Assembly: GCA_002069815.1 (NCBI GenBank)
Contig: MWCB01000009.1
Span: 1 to 52,895 of the forward strand
Reading direction: 5' to 3'
Length of the DNA stretch: 52,895 nucleotides
Origin: Tenericutes bacterium ADurb.Bin239
Lineage (GTDB): Bacteria; Bacillota_I; Bacilli_A; RFN20; CAG-826
Both the position numbers and the translations under genes were made by a program. Shown one piece after another: positions 24,978 through 32,842 of this stretch. The notes beneath the pieces were generated by a model that worked only from the letters and a program-made list of their open reading frames with translations, did no database searches and had not been told where the DNA came from. Position 1 is the first letter of the stretch, and the number at the start of each line of letters is the position of its first letter.

Positions 24978-26478
24978 AAAAGTACAGGTAGCAGCATATG
25001 CGCGTGTTTCAACTGATAGTGATGAACAATACACATCCTTTGAAGCTCAAGTCAGTTATTACACGAAGAAAATTCAAGAAAATCCTCGATGGGAACTTGT
25101 TAAGGTTTATGCGGATGAAGGCATTTCCGGAACCTCAACAAAGAATCGAGAAGCCTTCCAAGACATGATCACCGATGCCAAAAACGGCAAGATAAACATG
25201 ATCATCACCAAATCGGTATCAAGGTTTGCTCGGAACACAGTTGACTCAATCACAACGATTCGAAAATTAAAGGAAATCGGTGTTGGGGTAATCTTTGAAA
25301 AAGAAAACATCAATACGCTCGATTCTACTGGTGAATTATTGTTAACAATAATGTCGAGCTTAGCTCAGGAAGAATCGAGGTCGATTTCTGAGAACGTAAC
25401 TTGGGGCATCAGAAAGCGAATGAGCGATGGAAAATACTCACTTGGATATAGCCGCTTTTTAGGATTTGAAAAAGGGAAAGACGGAAAACCCATAATTAAT
25501 AAAGAAGAGGCCGAGATAGTAAAAAGAATTTATCGTGAGTATTTAGAAGGTAAATCGACTCATCAAATCGTTAGTGAATTAGAAGCAGATAAGATACCTA
25601 CCCCAGCCAAAAAGGTGGATAAAGATGGGAATTTAATGTGTAACTGGCGCCCCTCAACAATCATTAGCATTTTAGCAAATGAAAAATATAAGGGTGATGC
25701 CTTACTCCAAAAAACATATGTCACCGATTTCTTATCGCATAAAGCCAAAAAGAATAACGGCGAATTAAGCCAGTATTACATTAAGGATTCACATGAAGCA
25801 ATCATTCCTCCGGAAGAATGGGAAATGGTTCAGGTTGAAACCGCAAGAAGAAACAAACCTTCCTATAAGCATTCTGGTGCAACGGTCTTTTCGAGCAAAG
25901 TGGTATGCGGTGATTGCGGTGCTTATTATGGTCTGAAAGTTTGGCACTCAACCGATAAATATAGAAAAACCATTTATCAATGCAATCACAAGTTCAAACG
26001 CACAGAAAAATGTTCTACGCCCAATTTAAGCGAAGAGAGAATTAAGCAAGCGTTTATTGACTCCTTGAGCCAACTAGATAGAGCACAAGTTTTAGAAGAC
26101 TGCAACCTAGCGATTGAAACATTAAGAAATGATGATACATCAGAAGTAAGAGTAAGAAGGCTAAATGCAGAAATTGAAGTAGTGGTTGAACTGGTCAAAA
26201 AGAATCCAAACATGGAGCAAGTTGAAATCGATGCCTATGTCACTAAATACGAAGACCTAGTCAAAAAGCTAAATGCCGAAGAGCATCACCTAGAAAGCAA
26301 GTGTGCTGCAATTAAGCGGGTTGAGGTGTTCGCTGCGAACCTTAAAAACCTTGAGCCGATAATCGCTGAGTTCTCTCCGCGGTTATGGAACCTGCTGTTA
26401 GAAAAGGCAATCGTGGGCCGAGATGACACCATCAAGTTCGTTTACTACTCCGGTATCGAAAACACAGTAAAAATATAA
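24913..26478 (+). CDS. large serine recombinase 2
   Basis: A 521-residue paralogue of the upstream recombinase with all three domains: the resolvase core with VAAYARVSTDSDEQ (catalytic serine in ARVS) and SVSRFARN, the recombinase domain, a zinc ribbon (CGDCGAYYG...CNHKFKRTEKC), and a C-terminal coiled coil (about 400-465). AAAGGAG lies before the ATG, inside the first gene. The two enzymes are divergent, so they may act jointly or on different sites. The stop is followed by 19-bp-spaced repeats and a terminator. Confidence 0.92.
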   Translation: MNIEVIPQKIHKDTKLSLAAAKKVQVAAYARVSTDSDEQYTSFEAQVSYYTKKIQENPRWELVKVYADEGISGTSTKNREAFQDMITDAKNGKINMIITKSVSRFARNTVDSITTIRKLKEIGVGVIFEKENINTLDSTGELLLTIMSSLAQEESRSISENVTWGIRKRMSDGKYSLGYSRFLGFEKGKDGKPIINKEEAEIVKRIYREYLEGKSTHQIVSELEADKIPTPAKKVDKDGNLMCNWRPSTIISILANEKYKGDALLQKTYVTDFLSHKAKKNNGELSQYYIKDSHEAIIPPEEWEMVQVETARRNKPSYKHSGATVFSSKVVCGDCGAYYGLKVWHSTDKYRKTIYQCNHKFKRTEKCSTPNLSEERIKQAFIDSLSQLDRAQVLEDCNLAIETLRNDDTSEVRVRRLNAEIEVVVELVKKNPNMEQVEIDAYVTKYEDLVKKLNAEEHHLESKCAAIKRVEVFAANLKNLEPIIAEFSPRLWNLLLEKAIVGRDDTIKFVYYSGIENTVKI

Positions 26479-26506
26479 AAACATCGATAAAATCTACATA
26501 ATTTGT

Positions 26507-26556
26507 GGGTGGCTAATAAAAATGCGAGTGGCTAATAAAATTCGGAGTGGCTAATT
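26507..26556 (+). repeat. three 19-bp-spaced direct repeats after the recombinases
   Basis: GTGGCTAAT occurs at 26509, 26528 and 26547, exactly 19 bp apart; the first two extend to GTGGCTAATAAA. They start 28 bp after the recombinase stop. They could be recombinase or accessory-factor binding sites near the prophage end. Confidence 0.75.
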
Positions 26557-26592
26557 TGTATTAAAATCGTCGTTTCAAGCCATTAATTAAAT

Positions 26593-26627
26593 AGCAGATT
26601 TTTGTCGGAAAATCTGCTTTTCTTTTT
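26593..26627 (+). terminator. terminator after the recombinase operon
   Basis: AGCAGATTTT (26593-26602) pairs perfectly with AAAATCTGCT (26609-26618), followed by a T-rich run. Between here and the next gene (26628-26926) lie only a 12-bp palindrome (agactatagtct, 26650-26661) and the structured leader listed next. Confidence 0.85.
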
Positions 26628-26781
26628 ACAAAATTGATTTGATATCTGTAGACTATAGTCTTTATACTTTATGCTTTTAAGGCGAAACAGAATATATCAT
26701 AATCAAAAAGATCGGCATGATTAATAAAAAATGACTTTATTTCTTAGGGCATTAAAGTTCGAGGTTTTTATTAGAGTTATC

Positions 26782-26869
26782 AATCCGCGAATGATACAAT
26801 TACTTGTATAAGCGGGTTTAACACAACGCATTGAAGAATCGATGGTATCACGGTTTTATTATGTGTTGT
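26782..26869 (+). promoter_or_regulatory. structured leader before the GGDEF gene
   Basis: AATCCGC (26782-26788) can pair with GCGGGTT (26812-26818), enclosing ATACAA/TTGTAT (26794-26809). ACAACGCA (26823-26830) can pair with TGTGTTGT (26862-26869). An extended -10 (TGATACAAT) overlaps the first hairpin, so the DNA could instead be an operator-like dyad. It does not match the c-di-GMP-I riboswitch consensus. Confidence 0.35.
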
Positions 26870-26926
26870 AGGAACGTGCATGTTAATTTTACGAGTGTAG
26901 AAGAGAAAAGAGACTGTTATAAGAAG

Positions 26927-28096
26927 ATGGAAATTGTATTAAAATTAGATGTCAAAACGATGATTGGTGTTTTAATCTGTGGCAATTTAGTGTTGGCTTT
27001 TTTGACCTTACGATATTATTTATATAATGAATCAGATCACGAAAAAAATCTGATACGAAGATTTGGGATTGCGAAGATACTACAAGCAATCGCTTGGCTC
27101 TTTTTATTTTTCCGCGGGAATATTAGTGACATCTTTTCAATTTACTTTGGTAATATATTACTTTTTATCAGTTTTTACCTTGATTCTTTAATTGTTTTGC
27201 ACCTGAATAAAAAACCAGAAAAAATATGGTTTATATTACAAACTATTTTATTAGCGATAGCTATTATCTTATTCGTGGTTTTTGAGCTTATATTTGATAG
27301 CGGGAATATTAGAGTTGGGATTGCTTCATTAGGTATTTTTTGTATTTTTGTAATTCCAAATTTATTAAGCATTGCCAACAAGTTAAGCACTCGATTTGAA
27401 AAATTTATTTCATTTATTAGTTTGGTTTTTCTTTTGTTACTACTGATGCGAGCGTTAAATTCACTCTTTGATAGCAATGTGAGTTTATTTACCAACAATT
27501 TCTTCCAAATTGGCACATTCCTTGCCTTAGTGTTGCTGATGCTCGTCAATGGAACAGGGTTCTTACTTGTGATTTATGATCGTTCATATGAATTATTGCG
27601 GGCAAGTTCTAATCTCGATCCTTTAACGCGAATTTATAATCGAAGATTTTTTATGAATAAGGCAGAATCACATTATCAAAGAGCACTAAAAGATCAATCA
27701 TCCTTAACTTTTCTTTTTCTGGATATTGATTTTTTCAAAAAAGTAAATGATACTTATGGTCACTTGTTTGGCGATGAAGTATTAAAAGTAGTGGCCAAGG
27801 TATTATCAGAAAATATAAGACCAGTTGACTTATGTTGTCGATATGGTGGCGAAGAATTTTTGATTTATTTACACGAGACAAACAAAGAAGAAGCTATTTC
27901 AGTGGCAAATCGAATCCGTGAAAAAATTCAAAATTTAGTGTTTGCAGACAATCAAGAATATAAATGTACTATCAGTGTTGGCATCTACTCCGCGCAACCT
28001 GATAGCACTAAGAACTTACAATTTTTCATTGATAATGCGGATCAGGCATTGTATATGGCAAAAGAAGCGGGGAGAAATTGTGTAGTCAGTTTATAA
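26927..28096 (+). CDS. membrane-bound diguanylate cyclase (GGDEF)
   Basis: Makes c-di-GMP from two GTP. About 390 residues from the ATG at 26927; the frame opens further upstream through a TTG and another ATG, and none of the starts has a strong ribosome site. Around seven hydrophobic segments (about 10-230) form a membrane sensor. The GGDEF domain follows (DPLTRIYNRRFF, FLDIDFFKKVNDTYGH, RYGGEEFLIYL), with the GGEEF active-site loop and substrate-binding residues intact. No c-di-GMP phosphodiesterase or receptor is seen in the window. Confidence 0.88.
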   Translation: MEIVLKLDVKTMIGVLICGNLVLAFLTLRYYLYNESDHEKNLIRRFGIAKILQAIAWLFLFFRGNISDIFSIYFGNILLFISFYLDSLIVLHLNKKPEKIWFILQTILLAIAIILFVVFELIFDSGNIRVGIASLGIFCIFVIPNLLSIANKLSTRFEKFISFISLVFLLLLLMRALNSLFDSNVSLFTNNFFQIGTFLALVLLMLVNGTGFLLVIYDRSYELLRASSNLDPLTRIYNRRFFMNKAESHYQRALKDQSSLTFLFLDIDFFKKVNDTYGHLFGDEVLKVVAKVLSENIRPVDLCCRYGGEEFLIYLHETNKEEAISVANRIREKIQNLVFADNQEYKCTISVGIYSAQPDSTKNLQFFIDNADQALYMAKEAGRNCVVSL

Positions 28097-28152
28097 AACG
28101 CTAGTGCCTAGTGGCGATATTAATATATTTAATGATAGAGAACAGCGGCATA

Positions 28153-28217
28153 GCTATTAAATAATAGCCTAGAAAGGAGAAAGTTATTCAGTCATCAAAC
28201 TAGGCTTAACTGAATAA
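28153..28217 (+). promoter_or_regulatory. interleaved inverted repeats in the leader of the isomerase gene
   Basis: Two perfect pairings interleave: AGCCTAG (28166-28172) with CTAGGCT (28200-28206), and TTATTCAGT (28184-28192) with ACTGAATAA (28209-28217). A third hairpin (GCTATTA/TAATAGC, 28153-28168) shares bases with the first. This is a pseudoknot or switch-like layout. AAAGGAG sits in the loop, but 50 nt from the start codon and without an ATG-initiated frame after it. Confidence 0.5.
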
Positions 28218-28228
28218 TATGGATATTT

Positions 28229-29116
28229 ATGAAAACAGCAATGATGACCGGGGATATTACCCGCTTTGGCGATATTGAATTCGCCCTTCGTTTAATTAAG
28301 GAATTGGGGTTTGAAGCTGCGGATTTAACGATGTTTGATGTTGAAGGCTTTTGGCTACGAAACAAAGAACTTTTTAACGGTGATATTTATGCGAATGCGC
28401 GTCGCATTAAGAAAATAGCAGAAGAGATTAATCTTCCAATTGTTCAAGCCCACACTCCGTTTCATGTCTATGTAAAGGGCGATGAAAAATATAATGCCGA
28501 AATGTTAGAAACACAAAAAATGTGTATAGAGATTGCGGGAATTATTGGCATTGCGCATGTTGTTATTCATCCAGTCATGAATGCCGATGATGAATTCAAT
28601 AAAAAGTTTTTTGATAAACTTTTACCTTTAGCGAAAAAGAATAATGTCATCATCACTACCGAAAATATGTGGGAATGGCAAAAAGGAGCACCCCACTGCG
28701 ATTACACAACATGTTCAACACCCGAGTCATTCCTCCGTCTTTTAGAGCATATAAATCATCCTAATCTCAAAGCCTGTGTTGATGTGGGTCATGCGCAAAT
28801 GTTTAATAGTTTTGATCAAAGTATTTCCCCTAAAAAAATGATTGAAAAGCTCGGTAAAAAATATTGTGTAGCACTCCACCTTCATGACAATGATGGTGTG
28901 CATGATTTACATAAAGTTCCGTTTGAAGGAGTCATTAATTGGGATGAAATTTATGAAGGCTTAGTAAATATAAATTATGAAGAAAATCTTATAACAGAAA
29001 CGCTTTGTCCGCATGATTATACCCTTGAAGATTGTAAGGCTTTATGGATAAGACAAAGAGCAGCAGTGGACACTATTAAGGCGGAAATACTCCGCAGAAA
29101 GGCATTACGTTCATAG
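28229..29116 (+). CDS. sugar phosphate isomerase/epimerase-like TIM barrel
   Basis: A 295-residue protein of the xylose isomerase-like TIM-barrel family (AP endonuclease 2 superfamily). Visible metal-site segments: QAHTPFH, HVVIHP, TENMWEW, CVDVGHAQ, ALHLHDNDG and the late TETLCPH, giving the expected Glu/Asp/His ligands. The substrate is not identifiable. The start has only a poor ribosome site (GGAT, 6 nt) and a TGA blocks upstream extension. The complex leader suggests regulated translation. Confidence 0.78.
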   Translation: MKTAMMTGDITRFGDIEFALRLIKELGFEAADLTMFDVEGFWLRNKELFNGDIYANARRIKKIAEEINLPIVQAHTPFHVYVKGDEKYNAEMLETQKMCIEIAGIIGIAHVVIHPVMNADDEFNKKFFDKLLPLAKKNNVIITTENMWEWQKGAPHCDYTTCSTPESFLRLLEHINHPNLKACVDVGHAQMFNSFDQSISPKKMIEKLGKKYCVALHLHDNDGVHDLHKVPFEGVINWDEIYEGLVNINYEENLITETLCPHDYTLEDCKALWIRQRAAVDTIKAEILRRKALRS

Positions 29117-29165
29117 TTTTTCATTTTTTATGATTTATATACTTTAATAATATATTGCCCATTTA

Positions 29166-29211
29166 AGACATTGGCATTTGCTGAAAACCATGCAAAAACA
29201 ATGTCTTTTTA
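29166..29211 (+). terminator. terminator after the isomerase gene
   Basis: AGACATTG (29166-29173) pairs with CAATGTCT (29199-29206), with GCAT/ATGC pairing inside, followed by T residues. Confidence 0.75.
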
Positions 29212-29261
29212 CTATATCTATATAAATCTTATAAAAAAAGGGCGTTTTTACGCGTTTTAAA

Positions 29262-29291
29262 TTGAAAATAGGAGTGTTTACATGCTAAAAT
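29262..29291 (+). promoter_or_regulatory. promoter of cdaA-glmM
   Basis: TTGAAA (29262-29267), an 18-bp spacer, and TAAAAT (29286-29291) with TG one base upstream. Confidence 0.7.
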
Positions 29292-29320
29292 AGTTACACA
29301 AATGCATAGGGGGATTAATT

Positions 29321-30094
29321 ATGTTTCTACTATTATCAGACTTATTAAACGACACCCAAGTTCATATTATCCAACTTGTTGTCGTTTTTCTTTTTATCGT
29401 TGGACTTGACACTCTTTTATTAATTACCCTAAAACGTATTTTCCCCAAAGTAACCCTTATTGTTTTGTCCGTTATTTTATTAGTCCTTGGTTTATTTGAT
29501 TTAACCTATGCTTTTTATTTAGTTGCTCTCATATATATGTTAAGTGCGATGACTTTTATTTTCGGTAATATCGTTGAATATCGCTGGTTAATTTCTAATA
29601 CTGCTACTCCCAAAGACCGTCGCTTTAGACGAGATTTTCGCAAGATTTTTGATCAAGAAGATTTAGTAAATCAACTCGTTTCTGCAGTTTTTTCTCTTTC
29701 AAAAACAAAAACAGGGGCGCTTATTACGATTGAACGTTCTAACCAATTAACGGAAATGATTAAAAATGGTAGTCCAATTAATGCGCCAGTTAGTGCACCA
29801 CTGCTTACTACCATTTTCTATAAAGGCACCGCGCTTCATGATGGTGCTGTTGTTATTCGTGATGATACCATTTTAGCGGCCAGTGTATATTTTACACCTT
29901 CGACTAGAGCACTTGCTGGTAAAGTAGGTTCACGGCACCGTGCCGCTTTAGGAATCAGTGAAATAAGTGATGCTGTCACTATTGTTGTCAGTGAAGAAAC
30001 AGGTCGTATTTCTATTGCTTATCGTTCATCCTTACAACCAGTAAGCCCCGAAGATTTTAGAAAAGTGCTTGTTGACTACCTATTTGCTAAATAA
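29321..30094 (+). CDS. cdaA: diadenylate cyclase CdaA
   Basis: Makes c-di-AMP from two ATP. A 257-residue protein with three N-terminal transmembrane segments (about 15-85) and a DAC domain carrying LHDGAVVI (DGA at 174-176) and the RHR motif (205-207). AGGGGG precedes the ATG. In most Firmicutes CdaA is followed by its regulator CdaR, then GlmM; here glmM follows after 20 nt and no cdaR is present. c-di-AMP controls potassium, osmolyte and wall homeostasis. Confidence 0.93.
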   Translation: MFLLLSDLLNDTQVHIIQLVVVFLFIVGLDTLLLITLKRIFPKVTLIVLSVILLVLGLFDLTYAFYLVALIYMLSAMTFIFGNIVEYRWLISNTATPKDRRFRRDFRKIFDQEDLVNQLVSAVFSLSKTKTGALITIERSNQLTEMIKNGSPINAPVSAPLLTTIFYKGTALHDGAVVIRDDTILAASVYFTPSTRALAGKVGSRHRAALGISEISDAVTIVVSEETGRISIAYRSSLQPVSPEDFRKVLVDYLFAK

Positions 30095-30114
30095 ATTAAA
30101 TAAAAGAGGATTCT

Positions 30115-31428
30115 ATGAAATTATTTGGAACAGACGGAATTAGAGGACCGGCCAATATTTTGCTAACTCCAGCCTTAAGTTTTGACATTGGGGCCTTCCT
30201 TGGTCAATATCAAAAGAAGAACAAAATTTTAATAGCTTACGATACTCGTCGGAGCGGTATGGTTATTTTTTCTAGTTTAGTGGCGGGAATATTAAGTAGT
30301 GGCGGTGACGCTAGTAGTATCGGTGTGGCACCGACTCCAGCCTTAGCTTATTTATGTAAAAAATACAATTATGATTACGGTATCATGATTAGCGCCTCCC
30401 ATAATCCGTTCCCCGATAATGGTATTAAGATCTTTGATACGAATGGTTTTAAAATAGCGGAATCAGTTCAAACAGAAATTGAAAAGTATTTGTTAAGTGA
30501 TATGCGTCTTGGTCTCAAAACAGGCAGCGAAATTGGTAATTTCACTGACAATTCCGCATTGCTTTATGAATACGTTGAATACGCAAAGAAAGCATATCGG
30601 GGTGGTTTAAAACTTAATTTATTGGTGGATGGCGCTAATGGGAGCGCGAGTAGTGTTATTCATCACATCCTAGCTGGTACCGATTTAAAATCAACGATTA
30701 TTAACGTTGAACCTAATGGAGTGAATATTAACTTTAATTGTGGTTCGACGCATTTAGATAAATTGCAAGAAGTTATCCGCCAGTCACCTGGGAAGTATGA
30801 CTTAGGAGTTGCTTTTGATGGTGACGCTGATCGGGCTTTATTTGTGGGACCAAATGCTGAAATATTAGATGGTGACCATGTTTTATACTTATTAGCGAAA
30901 TACTACAAGAAAAATAATCTTTTGACGAAAGATACAGTCGTGGCGACGGTGATGGCTAATTACGGGTTAGGGGTGGCCTTAAAGAAATTAGGTATTAAAC
31001 TAATTGAAACAAATGTCGGTGATAAACATGTCCAACGGGCGATGATTGAACATAATTACTTAATAGGTGGCGAACAATCTGGTCACACCATCTTTAATGG
31101 CTATATAAAGACGGGAGATGGTATTTATACACTGATGAAAGTATTAGATGTCCTAGCTGCTGAAAAAACGACTTTCGGGGAATACGTGAAAGAGTTTGTT
31201 AAATTCCCGCAATATTTATTAAATGTGCGAGTAAAAGATAAAAAAGCTGCTATGGCCGATAAAACTTTATTAGCGGAAATTAAAAAATGTGCGGAAAAAC
31301 TCGGCGGTCATGGTCGCGTTTTAGTGCGCGCTAGTGGAACTGAAGAATTAGTGCGAATTATGGTTGAAGCGGAAACAGAACTTGATGCAAAAGAAAGTGC
31401 CGAGCACTTGGCTAAATTTGTAAAATAA
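30115..31428 (+). CDS. glmM: phosphoglucosamine mutase
   Basis: Interconverts glucosamine-6-P and glucosamine-1-P on the way to UDP-GlcNAc. A 437-residue protein with the phosphoserine loop ISASHNPFPDNG (S95), metal loop DGDADRALF, sugar loop GGEQSGH and phosphate-binding RASGTEELVRIM. Co-transcribed with cdaA; GlmM is known to bind and inhibit CdaA in other Firmicutes. Confidence 0.95.
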   Translation: MKLFGTDGIRGPANILLTPALSFDIGAFLGQYQKKNKILIAYDTRRSGMVIFSSLVAGILSSGGDASSIGVAPTPALAYLCKKYNYDYGIMISASHNPFPDNGIKIFDTNGFKIAESVQTEIEKYLLSDMRLGLKTGSEIGNFTDNSALLYEYVEYAKKAYRGGLKLNLLVDGANGSASSVIHHILAGTDLKSTIINVEPNGVNINFNCGSTHLDKLQEVIRQSPGKYDLGVAFDGDADRALFVGPNAEILDGDHVLYLLAKYYKKNNLLTKDTVVATVMANYGLGVALKKLGIKLIETNVGDKHVQRAMIEHNYLIGGEQSGHTIFNGYIKTGDGIYTLMKVLDVLAAEKTTFGEYVKEFVKFPQYLLNVRVKDKKAAMADKTLLAEIKKCAEKLGGHGRVLVRASGTEELVRIMVEAETELDAKESAEHLAKFVK

Positions 31429-31514
31429 ACATATAAAAAGCAAATAAAACATTGTTATAATTATTTAATGTACAACTTTATTTATAAGGTATAATTTAAT
31501 GTGGAAGGAGAAAT

Positions 31515-32829
31515 ATGGAATTAAACGAAAAAATTATTGAACGGTTAATTACACCCGAAGATATTAATTCGATTAATGAAATGCATCCTTTTGACTTGGT
31601 CACACTTTACAAAAGTTTAGATGAGGAAGACCAAGTTTATATGCTCTCGCTTTTAAGCGAAGAAGCGCATGCTGAACTGCTTAGTTATCTTGATCCAGAA
31701 GATGCCGCGGAATTTTTAGAAGAAATGGAGCTTGATAAACAGCAAGCACTTATTAGTTTAATTGATCCTGATGACGCTGCCGACATCATTGCCGAATTAC
31801 CGAAGGATGTGAGTGAAGAACTTGTATCTTCGCTTGGTGAAGAAAGTAAAGTAGTGGAGCTTTTAAAATATGAGGAAGATCAAGCTGGTTCGGTCATGAA
31901 CAACTTGTTCGTGGCAGTAAAATTAGAAGACGATATTAAAAATGCAACGCGTACGGTCATAAAAATGGCGGGTGAAGTTGACTCAATTCAAACAATTTTT
32001 GTCACTGATGAAGAAGGGAAATATTTGGGACAATTCCCGCTTAAAACATTACTCAAATCAAAACCGCCGCTGACGGTAAAAGATATATTAACGCATCAAA
32101 CGGTATTCGTGGATACGGAACCGTTAGAAGTTGTTGTCCACTTCATGCGTGATTTTAGTGAGCACGACTTAGCAATCGTTAATAGTGCTGGTGTTTTAGT
32201 TGGGGTTGTTACCGCTAGTGATATTATTGAGGAATTTCACGCTGAAGCGATGGGCGATATTGCTAAGTTAAGTGCTCTTCCTGAAGTTGACTTTAGCGCT
32301 AATCTCTTTAAGAATGCTTTTAAGCGATTACCATGGCTTTTAGGTTTGTTAGCATTGTCAATCGTTATTGCGCTTGTTACCGCACAATTTGAGGCGGTTA
32401 TTCAAACAACGATTGCCCTTGTTTTTTTTCCAACCACTGATTTTAGGAATTGGTGGTAATGTCTCAAGTCAAACACTAGCGGTTACACTTATTGCTTTAA
32501 ATAAAGAAGATAGTGATTTAAAAAAGACTGGGCGAAAAGAAATAGTGTCAGGGTTACTTGTTAGTATTGGACTCGGTATAGTTGCTTTTTTTATAACTTA
32601 CATCTTTGGCATCTTTACCAAATATCAAGCTCCTCTGTTACTAGCGTTAGTTGTCAGTTTGTCTGTGATTGTTACAGTAGTGATTGGCTTTCTCTTCGGT
32701 TTTATAGTGCCAGTTATCTTGTCGAAACTTAAATTTGACCCAGCAGTGGCAAGTGGACCATTTATTACAACATCTATCGATATTATAAGTCTAGTAGTGT
32801 ATTTTTCGTTAGCGCTGCTTATTTTATAG
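31515..32829 (+). pseudogene. mgtE: Mg2+ transporter MgtE copy 1, frameshifted at a T8 run
   Basis: The first frame (to 32459) has the N domain, two CBS domains and the first membrane helix. It goes out of frame after IALVFF. The second frame (to 32829) continues with QPLILGIGGNVSSQ, the MgtE pore signature, and four helices. The break falls at G followed by eight T (32422-32429); seven would restore a ~438-residue protein, matching the adjacent copy. Could be a real mutation, phase variation, polymerase slippage on the T run, or a base-call error. GGAAGGAG precedes the start and TATAAT lies at 31490. Confidence 0.8.
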
Positions 32830-32842
32830 AAAGGAGGAAGTT

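Larger units (their letters stand above)
7451..26627 (+). mobile_element. reduced HK97-type siphovirus prophage
   Basis: All genes from 7574 to 26478 lie on one strand in classic late-gene order: packaging, head, connectors, tail, holins, then two serine recombinases. No replication genes, repressor, Cro, antirepressor or endolysin were found. The left boundary is set after the metallopeptidase where GC-rich sequence begins; the right boundary is the terminator after the recombinases. I could not find matching att repeats, so both ends are approximate. Confidence 0.8.

Noticed and set aside
7400..26700. Direct att repeats bounding the prophage
   Set aside because: I compared the sequence after the metallopeptidase with that after the recombinases and found no convincing shared core; serine integrase cores can be very short, so this is not evidence against integration.
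26640..26926. c-di-GMP riboswitch before the GGDEF gene
   Set aside because: The conserved GEMM bases are not present, although the leader can fold.
31429..31514. Magnesium riboswitch (M-box) before the mgtE genes
   Set aside because: The gap is 86 nt and AT-rich without the conserved M-box helices.
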